Positions 40,059-51,914 are shown, counted from the stretch's first letter. The stretch is 64,000 nucleotides of DNA from Amyelois transitella (GCF_032362555.1 NC_083516.1:10503001-10567000), one strand, 5' to 3'. The notes: generated from the sequence alone by a model not told the origin. Program-made: numbers and translations.

Positions 40059-40130
40059 AACATATTGTCTGTTTGTTGTGAAATCAAAAGATTGACAATT
40101 ATTAAGTGATTATAAGTGTCCTATAATAAG

Positions 40131-40275
40131 TTAGGTCCCCTGGGAACCTAACCCGTATTGGATTGATCATATTTACATATCCAGTTACCTGAATGTCGTT
40201 AGAGCATCGGTTAGTATTCAAACTAATGTACATAACTTCGAGAATAATCATTGGTACATAGCCGGGTTAGTATTT
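40131..40275 (-). mobile_element. F4 SINE fragment
   Basis: GGGAACCTAACCCGTATTGG and AGAGCATCGGTTAGT match the long copy. Confidence 0.5.
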
Positions 40276-40639
40276 GGGTTATAATTAACTTACTGCGACT
40301 AAAAGGTAAATAAAAATAATTAATGTCATCATCAAATTTATTACAAGGCATCGACATACCGTCGCATCACAGTTTGTTATTGCTTAGACTACGCTTAAGT
40401 ACATTATGTTACACAATCACGATCAAATATCACAATACTGACAAATGCTAGCCAAATCTAACATCTTCCTTTTGGCGGTAAGGTTTAAGCTGCCGAACCC
40501 TCATCTGCCCGCGGGAAATCAATTTTTAGAGAAAAGAGAATTTCCAATCTTATAGTAATACATTTAATACTCAAAATAAAATGAAATTAGGGCAAGTAAG
40601 GCGAGCGCTGATCAGAGCTTCAGCACTTCAGACCAATGC

Positions 40640-40820
40640 ACTGATAAGTGCTTAGGCACTTGAGTTTATCACGGCTACATCCCCTGGAGACGAGCCCGTG
40701 GTGGTTTTTTGACCCTGGATTGAATAAATCAGGTTTTAACACAAACCTTCTCCATTTTAAACCGCAATCTTTGCAGAGGAACCCAACCCATATTGGACCA
40801 AATGAACAGATAACCGGCCC
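40640..40820 (-). mobile_element. F4 SINE fragment
   Basis: GACCCTGGATTGAATAAATC and AACCCAACCCATATTGG. Confidence 0.5.
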
Positions 40821-41639
40821 TTTTCACACACATTATCCGGGCGTTAGACCCAGTTGTGACCTTTGAGGGGGAACCTTGGGTCCTCCTGTTATCTCGATCT
40901 GCAAGTTAATTAAACGTTTCCGTACAGCGTGCATTGCTTTAAGTTTTTGCCTGTAACTGTAATAAAATAACAGTTTAAAGGATTTCATTTCCTATTTTAT
41001 GTTAGGGTTTAATAACTCAAGTGAGTAGAACAAAGACTTACTTTGAATAATAGAAAAAACTGTAGTAATCCTGTGTTATTACATTATGTGAATAAAAGAT
41101 TTAAAGAAAGTGGTTTCATAGCACATGTTAGGGTAATTTGATTATTGGGTAAGTTTTCCCAATTATCGGAATTTTTTCTGGACAAAAAATCAAAAAAGCT
41201 TTGACACACGTCATGTTTCTACAAAGAATTTTTCTCACTGGTTGATGGCTAAAAACTATAAAAATATAATATAAAACATTCAAATTTGTTTATTATTTAC
41301 AAGTTTGTCGATAAAATAAATAACTAGGCTGTTAGATGTGGCTAGACTTGCCTAAATAAAGAATAAATAATAAAATCTCTGTTTCTCTTATTAAATTCTA
41401 CGTAATTGTCTTCAAATCACACATAAATGGAATGTTCTATCAAATAATACAATGCTTTTAGATCTTTCCGGTATTGGAGGGCACAATTTTATATCAAAAA
41501 GGTCAGACTACGCATAGTTCACTACGGCGAAAATTCCCATCATGAGACTTGCGGTTAGAATTAATAATTGGAAATGTGTTAACTAGGTACCCTCGGTTAT
41601 AAGACCTAATGTGCTGTAAGGACTTATCCTAGGCATAAC

Positions 41640-41990
41640 GACGATTGACAATGCTAAGTTTCAGCGAGCGAGCGAATCGTACGAACCAACAGCGGTTGAG
41701 ACGCGTGATTCGCTTGTAGTAAAACTGGTTGCTATAGCGGGCAACATTGTAGGCCCTTCCGGGGAGACATCGCGTCACCCTCCACCCCCCTCGTCCATAC
41801 CACGCCGTTCCCAGCGCCCGCGCAGAGGACCGCCCGTGCGCCTCATTGAACAAGTCAGTCTTTAAACAACGCGCGGACCGGTGCGGTATGCACTTCTTAT
41901 TAGCGAGCGAGTTCTGTATTTCTTTTTATAAGTTACCGAAGTAAAGTTGTTATCCCGTAGTTGGCTTTTACTTCTCAATCTCGCCCCGCT
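41640..41990 (+). repeat. GC-rich promoter-like block, possible LTR
   Basis: Isolated GC-rich stretch between AT-rich flanks, ending with CTTTTTATAAGTTACC and AAAGTTGTTATCCCGTAG. No credible reading frame. Could be an LTR or a CpG-rich promoter; no duplicate is present in the window. Confidence 0.3.
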
Positions 41991-42723
41991 ATATTGCACA
42001 ATATCGCTTAAAAATTTAAATTACTGTTACAACTATAGAATATTAAAGTTCTAATAAAGACAATAACAATAGATTAATATATAAATAGATTTCTCTTAAA
42101 CATGTCGAAGCTACAAAAACTGGGAGTCTATTTTTAAATTAAGTTAGATACTTTCTCGAAATCGACGAAACAAGTAAATATTTTTTATTGACGACTATAA
42201 TATTTTGTCAATAAGAAAATTGCTGAAAATTAATTAATTATAAACTAAACTAAAACATATAAAACTTTACTTAAATTTTAAACATACTTAGTCTAGAATT
42301 GTCAGTTAGTATAACATTGGGCAAGTTTCAAAACTATTCTACACTTGTCTACAATTATATAATTTCGGCATTACATATTATAATTATCTACATTGCACAT
42401 ACTTGTCACATACAATACAATACATTTATACATACATATAACAAAAAAAAACAGGCAAAGAAATTATTAATTTAAAAATATACCTACCTATTACAAAAAT
42501 TATGGATGAAATTTTCATTGCGATTTCATTTTCTATTCAAAAGTTAGTTTGGAATGTCAATTTCTCATGTAAATTTATTATTTATGCTATGAAGTGTCAC
42601 TCTACTTTTAATATACAACCTTTCACCCAATATAGTGTCACAAGTCACAAAACTAACTCTATCTATATTGTCCCTAGAATTATTTTTCACTGTAATATTT
42701 TTTTTACATAAGTCATTATAATA

Positions 42724-42926
42724 CTAAAACTTGGTAGTCATGTGATGTTTTTCTTTCTGAACGTCTTTGATGTCTTTCCCATTGTCATGTTGCATACCGT
42801 TGGCTGTTTTTGTGGGCTTCTCCTGGATAATTCCATTGATGCCTGTTTTTCCATCAAGTGTGGTCGGGATCTCAGTAATGTTGAGTGAGCTGTGACGTAC
42901 ACCGTAGCAGAAGTATATCAGGTAAC
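42724..42926 (-). CDS. CAT-B coding exon 10 and stop codon
   Basis: Acceptor ATTTTACAG. Encodes [16 protein letters not shown] and a polar tail ending HHMTTKF, stop TAG at 42726-42724. A possible polyadenylation signal lies near 42574-42579. Confidence 0.92.
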
Positions 42927-45900
42927 CTGTAAAATAAATAAATAAAATTTAGACAGATTTATCGGTTGTATTCATTTTAGAGCCTTTATATTTCCGACTT
43001 ATACAAGCTTTATCACAGATTTGGCTGACAATTTCCAAAAAGATAATTTACAAAGCTTCTTGTAAATTATCTTTTTTTTTTAAATTGTTTAATGAAAAAA
43101 GAAAAAAAGATTTTTGGAAAATACTACAGGAGTAAAGTCGTGGGTAGAAGCTACTAAGTTTCTGTCAAATTCATGTCATTGAATTTCGAATGAAAATCGT
43201 GCGAGTCACTCTTTACAAAATAAGTTTCTTTCGACACTTACCTATGGCCAGCCACACGATGAACCGGATCCAGGTCTGGTGGTCCAGCTGCACCATCAGG
43301 TATAGATTCATGCACACACTGAGGTAAGGAACCAGGGGAATCAGCGGGACCTGAAACGTAAAGTATCACGTTAGAGAACGGTAAAGACAACTATAGTTGG
43401 TTTCAAGGTGCACTGGTTCAAATAACAGTGAGTCTTTTCTGAACGTCCTTAATATTATTTTTGAATGCTTACCGGAGTAAATTGCGCAAGGAAGTCTTTA
43501 TATTTGGGCAAATGGATGTCTAACTATTGTAACCACACTCCAACGACGGCTGAAGTTCACCTGCTGGTCAGACGGGAACAAATTGACTTGTTCATTCGTT
43601 AGGATCGCTGATAATCGATTTCTGTGGAACGCGGTCACTGGCCGACTTAGAAATTATATTAAAGTGAGGACGTATCCTGAATCACACCAGGAGGATGATC
43701 ACCGAAGACCAGAGAAAATGAAGAGTAAAATTTTGGATAACTTACTCTGCGCACCGACCGAACTAGGTGCAACTTGATGCGTGTAAAGATGTGGAATGTC
43801 TCATCTAAGAGAGAGAGAGAGAGACTGAGAAGAGAAGACTTACAGAGAAGCTGAGCTGTTTGACGTCATGCCGGGGCTGTCGGTAGAGCACGAGCAGCAG
43901 CGCCAGCAGCGCGGCGCCCAGCGCGCCCAGCGCCGTGTCGCGCGCCGCGCCGCCCGCCTCGAACCGGGCCAGCACGCACGTCACTAGCGCCAGGATAACT
44001 GGCCACATACAGAAATTACTATAAGCACTTCATTTTTGAGCGGGTCACGGCACCAACATATATAAGAATAGGACCACTCGAGCATCAACCTAGGCATGAT
44101 GGCACTGGTTCGAATCCCACCGCGGCCATGCACCAATCATTATTTTTGAAGTTTTGTTTGAACATTAGTTTGGTTACTAACCGATGGTCTAACGAAGCGT
44201 CGAAGTAAGTTAGAGACTTGTGTTACGAGATACTAACTCAACGATACTATATTTTGTAATAAATACTTATATAGATAAAAAATCCAAGACCCAAACCAAT
44301 CGGAGAAAGTTCGTTTCTCATCATGCCCTGACCGGGATTCGAGCCCGGGACCTCCGGTGACACAGACAAGCGCACTACCGCTGCGCCACAGAGGCCGTCA
44401 ATGTTTGTCATGTTTATTTTCATGCTTTACTGCTGGTAAAGAACAAAGTTTTGCCAGCTGTAACTCTTACAGCTCAGATTGAAAATGAACAATTGAAGTA
44501 AAGGTTATAAATATACATATGCAGTGGAGTAAAAGGATAGTATACCAGGAATTATATGACAAAGAACCTCTTCGTATCTGTCCTGTGGATGTCGCAAAAG
44601 ACGACTTAGGGACAGGCGTAAAACTTGGGATTCCTTTTGCAGGCGATGAGCTAGCAACCGCTGTCACTATTTGAATCTCAATTCCATCGTAAAGTCATAA
44701 CTGAACGTCGCCTTTCAGTCTTTTCAAGACTGTTGGCTCTGTTTACCCCGTATAGACGTGACCGTATGTAAGTATGTTTACATAAAGGATTCTTCTTTTA
44801 AGCGATAGGATAGTGACCTGTCTTTATTTCTAAATATCAATTCCGTCACTTATATAGTTATCCACCGAAAAGTGACTTTCAAGTCCTATGACTCTTGGCA
44901 CTGTAGTCTAATTTATGAGCACAGCTGACACGCTTTGATTTATTATTAGCCATGAATTATGTGCTCAAACTGAAAACTTAGTTGAAGACACTCACACAAT
45001 AGTAAAATGGTGATTTTGGCAATAGTAGCAGAAAGTAGATTGGGTCTCTTGAGCCCCAACAGGTTGAAGGTCTGCTTGGCGATGGAGTACGGAGTCTCCG
45101 AGACCGGCTTGCTGGCTTGCAGGCTGCGCATCGAGTCGTCTGTGTCTTCGTATCTGAAAAATCAGGTAAACCATGGGTTGGGACCAGATTTTATCAATGC
45201 ATGATAGTTCTTGAGGAACATTAATAAGCTTAATGTACCTACGTAACAAAATGTAACAATCATACTGAGTAGGCGCAATGAATGGTCATTATAGTGTGTA
45301 TTGGCATCATTATTGAGCTTAAAAATCTTCTTCCTCCTGCCTTTTTTTAAGTCCCAGTTTCATCCTCACCATTTTGGAGAGGAACCCGGGATATGCCTTT
45401 GACCATGGACCCTGGATTCGGTGAGTCAGGTTTTTACACGAAGTGACTCCCGTCTGACATCCGCAACCTTTGCTGAACCTAATCCGTATTGGATCGACCA
45501 TGGTTACAGCTCCAGTTTCCTGAATGTGCAGGTTTTGACAATGTTTTCCCTCGCCGTAAGAGCATCGGTTAGTTTTCAAACGAATGTACAAACTTTCGAA
45601 AATAGTCATTGCCGTGGTGGGATTCCAACCTGTACCTTTCTGCGCATCACGCATTTTAACCGGGCACCTTACCGAATCGACCATTCACACTATTGAGCTC
45701 AAAAATTTTTCGTATCAAAATGTGATAATCTTACTATGAAGTATCAAGTCCATATATTTGCCTCACCTGAGTATAAGTACGCTGGTCGCCACGATGGTGT
45801 AAGCCAGCAGGGTTCCGATGGACATCATGTCTATGAGCTGGTCCAGGTCGAACACCGCCGCCATTGTCGCTGGGAACATCGTCAAATTGATGAGCATTTA

Positions 45901-48900
45901 GAACTCTAAGTGAAAGCCTTATGGGACATCTGATCGTTCTTCATAGTAACTTTATACCACTTTTTATGAAAGATCGAAAAAAAATTCGCAGTAGGTATAG
46001 TAATTTATTTATTATTATTTTATCCACTAATACTCTGTCGCACAAGCATTGCTTCTGTCTATAAGTAATTTAAATTGATGAGATGTCTAAAGAGAATCAA
46101 AACAAAATGAACCCGTCGGAATACAAAAATTACGCTTCACAGAATCATTTTCGTTCACTATCTTTTTCTTTCTCCAGCGGAGTGTGTGTGTGTGAGAGAG
46201 AGAGAGAGTTTCAGGGTACGCCTTTTTGGTGTCGTGACGGTGAGTCAGGTCACGAAGCCACTCCCATCTGACTTCAGCAACCTACCAATTGTGCAGGTAA
46301 TCCCTTCAAATTCAAAAGCTGCCAAAATGCCCACAGACGTATTTGAATTTGCAACCTTACTTTGATAACCTCACATTAAATATTTTCCAAGGCTTTTTAG
46401 CTATTTATTAGTTGTACTAATAAAGTATCACTTACATGCTGTTTCTGACAACCAACATCTTACTAATATTATAAATGCGAAAGTTTGTGACTATGTCAGC
46501 ATGGATGTTTGTTACTCTTTCACGCAAAAACTACCGAACCGATTACGATATTAATTTGATATGTAAGTAGCTGAAGACCCAGAATAACACATAGGCTACT
46601 ACTTTTCACCCCGTAGTTCCTGCAGGATTGACTCCACGCGGACGAAGTCGCGGGCGGCCTCTATCAGCTAATAAATGAATCAGAAAAGCGTCATAAAAAT
46701 TACCAGCGAAAAGTCCGCTAAGTATCGTCGCCAGCATCGGTGTCTTCGTCCACTTGTGTATAGTCGCCAGTGGTCTGAACAGCAGCCCGTCCGTTCCCAT
46801 CGCGTACAGGACCCTGGGTAGCGGGAACATGGCGCCCAGGAGGCTGGTGCACAGAGCAAACACCGCGCCGATGGTCACAATCCACTTGATGGCGGGCAGT
46901 CCGGTTTGAGCGAACACGTAGGGGAAAGGGGCGTCGGCATCCTGAGAAGATTTAATTAATATAAATATATATATATAACTCAACATATAAAATAATAGTA
47001 CCTATCGGTCATACATATAATCACGTCTATATCCCTTGCGGTGCAGACAGTGCCAACAGGCTTGAACAGTTTCGCTTAATGATAGAATTGAGATTCAAAT
47101 AGTGACAGGTTGCTAGCCCATCGCCTGAAAGAGGAATCCCAAGTTTACAAGCCTATCCCTTAGTCGCGTTGACATATATAGACATATGTATATATCCTAC
47201 AGATAAACTTACCTGCAAATAATACGGCCACATCATGGTCAGAACCGTAGCAATACTGAAGTAGGACACGAATATGACGACTAAGGAGAAAACGATGGAC
47301 AATGGTATGTCTCTTTTTGGATTCTTGGCTTCCTCGCCGGTGGTGGCCACGCAGTCAAACCCCACGAAGCCGAAGAAGCATTTGGCGGCGCCGGCCATGA
47401 CGCCGGCCATGCCGAATGGCATGAAACCCCCGGAGCCAGCTTTATCTTGGTATTCCGGTGGGATGTCTGACACGGGAATCCGCCAGTTGGCCGGGTCACC
47501 TGGAGATAACTCGATCAATTAATAAATACTTCCATATTACATACATACATCCATATGGTCACGTCCATATCCCTTGCAGGGTAGACAGAGCCAACAGTCT
47601 GGAAAAGACTGAATGGCCACGTTCAGCTATTTGGCTTAATGCTACCTATATTTATATTATCTATATTCCGTATTATTCCATATTATATTATAAAAAGCCG
47701 TGTGGTTCCCAGCACCTATAGGAAGAAGAATAGGACTATTCCATCTCTTTCCCATGGTTGTCATAAAAGGATTGGCTTGTAAACATGGGATTCTTCTTTT
47801 AGGCGACGGGCTGGCGGAAAGGTGCCTGCGACTTCGTCCGCGTGGAATCGTTATTTTGAGCAACATCGAAGCCCTCAAGGATAAATAATATTCCCCGTTA
47901 TTTTCACATTTTCCATTATTTCTTTGCTCCTTATAGTTGCAGCGTGATGTTATATAGCCTAAAGCCTTCCTCGATGAATGGTCTATTCAACGCAAAACGG
48001 ATTTTTCAATTCGAACCAGTAGTTCCTGAGATTAGCGCATTCAAACAAACAAACAAACAAACTCTTCAGCTTTAAAATATTAGTATAGAAAAAATTGACG
48101 AACTTACTTTTTAAGGCACCGGCGACAATGACAATGGCGACTGTCACTAGATTGAGAACGGTAAACACGTTGTTCAGTTTTGTGGACTCTCTCACGCCGA
48201 ACGCCAGTAATACTGAAATGAAAGACTGTCTAGAGCGTCGTTGCTTCGAAACAGTAAGGTAAGGTTAGAATGCGTGATGCGCAGAAAGGCACAGGTTCAT
48301 ATCCCAAAGCAGCTAAGTTGATGATCTCTCGGTAAGGGAAAACATCGTGAGGAAACCTGCACATTCAGACCACTGGATGTGTAACCATGGATACAAAACG
48401 GGTTGTCTTATTCTAAATCTTTTTTTTTATGTTCCAAGGGGATATCCTTTTTACAGACTGCCCCCCGGATCTTAACCCGGAAGAGTAACATTAAGTCATC
48501 CTTTTGTACCTAACAAATTATAAATACATACATACATATAGTTACGTCTATATCCCTAACGGGGTAGACAGAGCCAATAGTCCCGAAAAGACTGAATGGC
48601 CACGTTCAGCTGCTCCGCTTAATGATGTAATTGAGATCCAAATAGTGACAGGTCGCTAGCCCATCGCCTAAAAAAAGGATCGCAATTTTATAAGCCTATC
48701 CCTTAGTCGCCTTTTACAGCATCCATGGCAAAGAGATGGAGTGGTCCTATTCTTTTTTGTATCGGTGCCGGGAACCACACACAAATTATAAATATTACAA
48801 TAAAGTAAATAAAGATAATAATACTACACTCACTCGTTATCAACATGACGAGACTGAACGCGAAGAAATCGGGATACTTCGCCATGAAAGAGATGTTCAT

Positions 48901-51854
48901 TGGCGCGGCTTCCAACATGGCGTCTCTGATGGTATTATTGCAGAGGCTGTCGATATAGTTGGCCATGCCCTTGGCGACACTGGCCGTGCCGATGACGTAC
49001 TCCAGCACTAGGTTCCAGCCGATGGTGAAGGCAATGAACTCCCCCACACTGACGTAGCTGTAGACGTAAGCGGAGCCCGCCTTGGGTACGCGAGACGCGA
49101 ATTCGGCGTAGCATACGCCTGCAGGGAAAATTTCGCTTTAAAAATATCAAAGTTTTGATAAAAATTCAGGTCAAGTGAATTCTAAACCAAGTTTTTCGTT
49201 GGTGCATTACATTTACATACATACATACATAGATACATATGGTCACTTCAAGACAGAGCCAACAGTCTTGAAAAGACTGAATGGCCACGTTCAGCTATTT
49301 GGCTTAATGATAGAATTGAGATTCAAATAGTGACAGGTTGCTAGACCATCGCCTAAAAAAGTTTGTAAGCCTATCCCTTAAACGCCTTTAACGATATCAA
49401 TGTGAAAGAAATGGAGTGGTCCTATCCTTTTTGTATTGGTGCCGGGTACTACACGACACAAATTTAACTCCAAAAATATCGATGTTTGATAAAAAATCAG
49501 GTCAAGCGAACTCTAAACCAAGTTTCTCGTGGGTGCATTTAAATGAATGCAAATTGAAACAAAACCGTGAATCTTTAAAATTTTAAAGAACTTTACAGTG
49601 GGACTAGCAGAAACAATTTGGCTTCATATAGTTGATGGCTTTTGCGGTAAAATTACGTCACAGAATGATCTATTTACAAATCATATTAAATTTATTAATA
49701 TCAAGAGGTTTTTCACCAAGTAGGTGTTGGCGGTCGAAAGGTCAAGGTAGCGATTGAGAAAGTGCGATGCTCAGAGTGGCACAGAGTTCAAATCCTACCG
49801 TGGTCTAAATAGGTATCAATGAATCTTTTCTCTGATATGTACGCCGGTATATGCCTAGCCTATAACTGATTCTTTTAGGGTGATGAATCCTACAAAAGTT
49901 GCGGAGGTCAGAACCGAGTAGCTTTATACGAAAACCTGATTGTCTCACATCAGCATCGGGATAATGACAGTTGCTAATGAAGAAGTAGGTCATATTTAAA
50001 AAAAAAGAAAGAATATTACTACTAAATTGACGGCCTCTGTGGCGCAGCGGTAGTGCGCTTGTCTGTGTCACCGGAGGTCCCGGGTTCGAATCCCGGCCAG
50101 GACATGATGAGAAAAGAACTTTTTCTGATTGACCTGGGTCTTGGATGTTTATCTATTTAAGTATTTATTATAAAATATAGTATCGTTGAGTTAGTATCTC
50201 GTAACACAAGTGTCGAACTTACTTCGAGGCTAACTCAATCAGTGTAATTTGTCCTGTATATATTTATTATTAGCTATTACTTTATTCGAAAACGTGATTG
50301 CCTCACTTCAGCATCGGGATAATGACAGTTATTAATGAAGAAGTAGGTCAAATAAAAAAAAAAAAAAAGATTACTACTAAATGTTATTCTACACTTATCC
50401 TACTAATATTATACTCGTACTTTCCTACCCCTCCGGGAAAGAGGCGTGAGTTTATGTATGTATTATACTTGTAAATGCGAAAGTTTGTGAGTATATCAGG
50501 ATGTCAGTATGGATGTTTCTTACTCTTACACACAAAAACTACTGACCCGATTACGATGAAATTTGGTACGTTGGTAGCTGAAAATCTAGAATTACACAAA
50601 GTCTACTTTTTATCCCGGAGTTCGCGCGGGATTGATAAAGTTTCCATGCGGAAGAAGTCGCGGGCGGCCTCTTATTCAAACTATTTAATCCAGAAATCAT
50701 AATACAATGTTATATAAAAGTATCCATAAAACATAATTAGGTGCTTATCTAAAGAGGCACTTATTGTTATCACGTGTCTTAGCCGCGGCGTCAGACCAGT
50801 TATAACAACACCTAAGCCTTCAGCAAATAAAGTTATCTTGAATAATAAAATTTGCCATTGTCCGCATTGTAGAAAAAGGTAGCTAATGAGATTTTTATAT
50901 ATGTATATATATATATGTGTGTGTGTATATATATGTGTGTGTGTGTGTTCTGTGGATTTTTAGAAAAAATATAATGTAATGTAAGTTATTATCATATAGA
51001 TCGTCGTTTTTATCAATTCCACAAAATATTTCGTTCGCAAAATAAATCATAAAAAAATAAAAAAATATATAATATATATATACATACATATCCAATATAT
51101 ATACAAAATTATAACCTCAGTAGGGTTGAGAGTTTAAATAAGGGCTTTATTTGTATAACCGAATAAATTTCGGGGCGTGAGCTTCCCGGCACTAATAAAA
51201 AAAAGAATAGGACCACTCCATCTCTTTCCCATGGTTGTAAAAGGCGACTAAGAGATAGGAGATATGCTAGCACCTGTCACTTTTTCAATTCTATCATTAA
51301 GCCAAGCGGCTGGGCGTGGCCTTTCATCCTTTGATGACTGTTGACACTGTCTACCCCGCAGGGAATATAGACGTGATTTTATGTAATGTTTTACAGAATA
51401 AATTTTAATCTTACCATACTGTATAACCGTACAAACTATTAATATAACACTGAGCTGATCTGATCTGCAGCTGTGACATCATTTACCGAGATCCCTAAAA
51501 ACAACTGCAAAATTTCACCAGCTTACTCGAACAATTACGTCTCCTTAACTTACGCCAACTCGCCTACCCCTCCGGGAAAGAGGCGTGATTTTATGTATGT
51601 ATGTTACCCGAACAAAACTTACCAGCAAACGCTGAAGCTATAGCTGCTACCAAGAAACTGATCGTGACCGCTGGACCCGCCTCCTTCTTGGCGACCGAGC
51701 CTGCCAGGACATACACTCCCAGACCCAGGGTGCTGCCGATCCCCAGGCCCGTCAAATCGATGAGACCCAGGCATCTGGCCAAGGGGGTGGCGGTGGAGTC
51801 GCTGTCCAGACTTTTGCAGCGCCGCAGCACTGACAGTATTCGTGAACAACCCAT
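42724..51854 (-). CDS. Cationic amino acid transporter CAT-B (SLC7 family), 10 coding exons
   Basis: Coding exons in transcript order: 51854-51623, 49118-48834, 48212-48108, 47499-47213, 46941-46704, 45869-45767, 45153-44996, 43998-43844, 43350-43242, 42926-42724. All junctions are GT-AG and in phase, giving 624 aa. It has the same 14-helix CAT architecture as [20 protein letters not shown] in TM1, [34 protein letters not shown], and [20 protein letters not shown] near the end. A loop contains sequons NNT and NIS, likely N-glycosylated. Predicted plasma-membrane importer of cationic amino acids. The start ATG lies directly after a splice acceptor, so a non-coding exon must precede it. It converges on CAT-A, 5.7 kb away. 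Several CAT-A introns are missing and one is unique to this gene. Confidence 0.94.
43037..43076. repeat. Hairpin in a CAT-B intron
   Basis: 17-bp perfect arms AAAAAGATAATTTACAA around a 6-bp loop. Confidence 0.75.
43242..43350 (-). CDS. CAT-B coding exon 9
   Basis: Acceptor GTTTCAG, donor G|GTAAGT. Encodes [20 protein letters not shown] and IRFIVWLAI; 109 bp, as in CAT-A exon 12. Confidence 0.94.
43844..43998 (-). CDS. CAT-B coding exon 8
   Basis: The acceptor taken is TGTGGCCAG (only moderate pyrimidine tract), which keeps phase; donor TCT|GTAAGT. Very GC-rich Ala/Leu helices ending [13 protein letters not shown]. Confidence 0.85.
44043..44083 (+). mobile_element. F1 head fragment
   Basis: GTCACGGCACCAACATATA. 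Confidence 0.5.
44088..44186 (+). mobile_element. F4 SINE head
   Basis: ACTGGTTCGAATCCCACC; joined to the F3 copy on the other strand. Confidence 0.55.
44187..44399 (-). mobile_element. F3 tRNA-derived SINE
   Basis: Full head with the A box TGGCGCAGCGG and the B box GGGCTCGAATCCCGG on this strand. Confidence 0.85.
44565..44776 (+). mobile_element. F1 copy in a CAT-B intron
   Basis: Head missing; tail GTGACCGTATG. Confidence 0.7.
44783..44850 (+). mobile_element. F1 middle fragment
   Basis: AGGATTCTTCTTTTAAGCGA. Confidence 0.5.
44996..45153 (-). CDS. CAT-B coding exon 7
   Basis: Acceptor TTTTTCAG, donor T|GTGAGT. Variable cytosolic loop [15 protein letters not shown]..., then the start of a helix. 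Confidence 0.92.
45318..45690 (-). mobile_element. F4 tRNA-related SINE, long copy
   Basis: On this strand: GCGTGATGCGCAGAAAGG, AGGTTGGAATCCCACC (B-box region), then CGTTTGAAAACTAACCGATG and a 3' part ending in Lys/Glu-rich-looking AGGCAGGAGGAAGAAG. Confidence 0.65.
45767..45869 (-). CDS. CAT-B coding exon 6
   Basis: Acceptor TTCCCAG, donor AG|GTGAGG. Encodes [20 protein letters not shown]. Confidence 0.93.
46460..46673 (+). mobile_element. H3 Helitron-like element
   Basis: CTTACTAATATTATAAATGC to TCGCGGGCGGCCTC; in a CAT-B intron, reaching within 30 bp of exon 5. Confidence 0.7.
46704..46941 (-). CDS. CAT-B coding exon 5
   Basis: Acceptor CTTCTCAG, donor G|GTAATT. Encodes [14 protein letters not shown] through [14 protein letters not shown] to LSGLFAG, without the CAT-A intron in the middle. 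Confidence 0.93.
47010..47170 (-). mobile_element. F1 copy beside CAT-B exon 4
   Basis: Truncated at CCCTTAGTCGCGTT, about 45 bp from the exon. Confidence 0.75.
47213..47499 (-). CDS. CAT-B coding exon 4
   Basis: Acceptor CTCCAG, donor CAG|GTAAGT in phase 0. Encodes [20 protein letters not shown] to MMWPYYLQ, fusing CAT-A exon 6 with the first part of exon 7. Confidence 0.94.
47538..47645 (-). mobile_element. F1 tail half
   Basis: About 40 bp upstream of the CAT-B exon 4 acceptor. Confidence 0.75.
47694..47817 (+). mobile_element. F1 head half
   Basis: GCCGTGTGGTTCCCAGCACC, ending where a Helitron begins. Confidence 0.75.
47819..48090 (-). mobile_element. H1 Helitron in a CAT-B intron
   Basis: The hairpin end is truncated (starts TGCCTGCGACTTCG) and joined to an F1 fragment; the other end is intact and lies 18 bp from the donor of coding exon 3. 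Confidence 0.75.
48108..48212 (-). CDS. CAT-B coding exon 3
   Basis: Acceptor TTTCAG, donor A|GTAAGT. Encodes [20 protein letters not shown]; 105 bp, the same length and phase as CAT-A exon 5. Confidence 0.94.
48238..48410 (+). mobile_element. F4 SINE copy
   Basis: AATGCGTGATGCGCAGAAAG to AACCATGGATACAAAACGGG. Confidence 0.6.
48524..48783 (-). mobile_element. F1 copy, full length, in a CAT-B intron
   Basis: Ends 50 bp from the exon 2 donor. Confidence 0.85.
48834..49118 (-). CDS. CAT-B coding exon 2
   Basis: Acceptor CCTGCAG, donor A|GTGAGT. Covers both CAT-A exon 3 and exon 4 without an intron; carries the NNT and NIS sequons. Confidence 0.94.
49140..49540. repeat. 70-bp direct repeats around an F1 copy
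   Basis: TCAGGTCAAGTGAATTCTAA (left) and TCAGGTCAAGCGAACTCTAA (right). Confidence 0.75.
49213..49459 (-). mobile_element. F1 copy between duplicated flanks
   Basis: Lies between two about 70-bp direct repeats (49140-49208 and 49471-49540). Confidence 0.85.
49745..49850 (+). mobile_element. F4-like SINE head
   Basis: CGATGCTCAGAGTGGCACAG and TTCAAATCCTACC resemble a degenerate tRNA-like head. Confidence 0.45.
49920..50383. repeat. 100-bp direct repeats around an F3 SINE
   Basis: CAGCATCGGGATAATGACAG occurs at about 49952 and 50308, each within a longer duplicated block. Confidence 0.8.
50030..50273 (+). mobile_element. F3 tRNA-derived SINE
   Basis: Complete copy, flanked by about 100 bp of duplicated sequence. 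Confidence 0.85.
50393..50672 (+). mobile_element. H3 Helitron-like element with F2 insertion
   Basis: TACTAATATTATACTCGTA ... GTCGCGGGCGGCCTC. Split by an F2 tail at 50419-50462. Confidence 0.7.
50419..50462 (+). mobile_element. F2 tail inserted in an H3 element
   Basis: Flanked by ATTATACTCGTA and ATTATACTTGTA, a target duplication with one mismatch. Confidence 0.75.
51180..51383 (+). mobile_element. F1 copy
   Basis: Starts GAGCTTCCCGGCAC. Confidence 0.75.
51559..51604 (+). mobile_element. F2 tail beside the CAT-B exon 1 donor
   Basis: CGCCTACCCCTCCGGGAAAG then GTGATTTTATG(TATG)n. Confidence 0.75.
51623..51854 (-). CDS. CAT-B coding exon 1
   Basis: TTGTTCCAG|ATG at the 5' boundary and G|GTAAGT at the 3' boundary. 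Encodes [20 protein letters not shown] and TM1-2. An F2 tail lies 17 bp inside the following intron. Confidence 0.94.
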
Positions 51855-51914
51855 CTGGAACAATTGATTGATAAAATTAATGTAATAAACAATGTACAAA
51901 CAATGTTGACAGCC

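Larger units (their letters stand above)
37558..42723. other. Intergenic between converging CAT genes
   Basis: Apart from the repeats listed separately, AT-rich and without credible genes. The part nearest 42724 should be the CAT-B 3' UTR. Confidence 0.5.

Noticed and set aside
51855..51899. N-terminal extension MYIVYYINF... of CAT-B
   Set aside because: It reads through the polypyrimidine tract and acceptor before the ATG at 51854.
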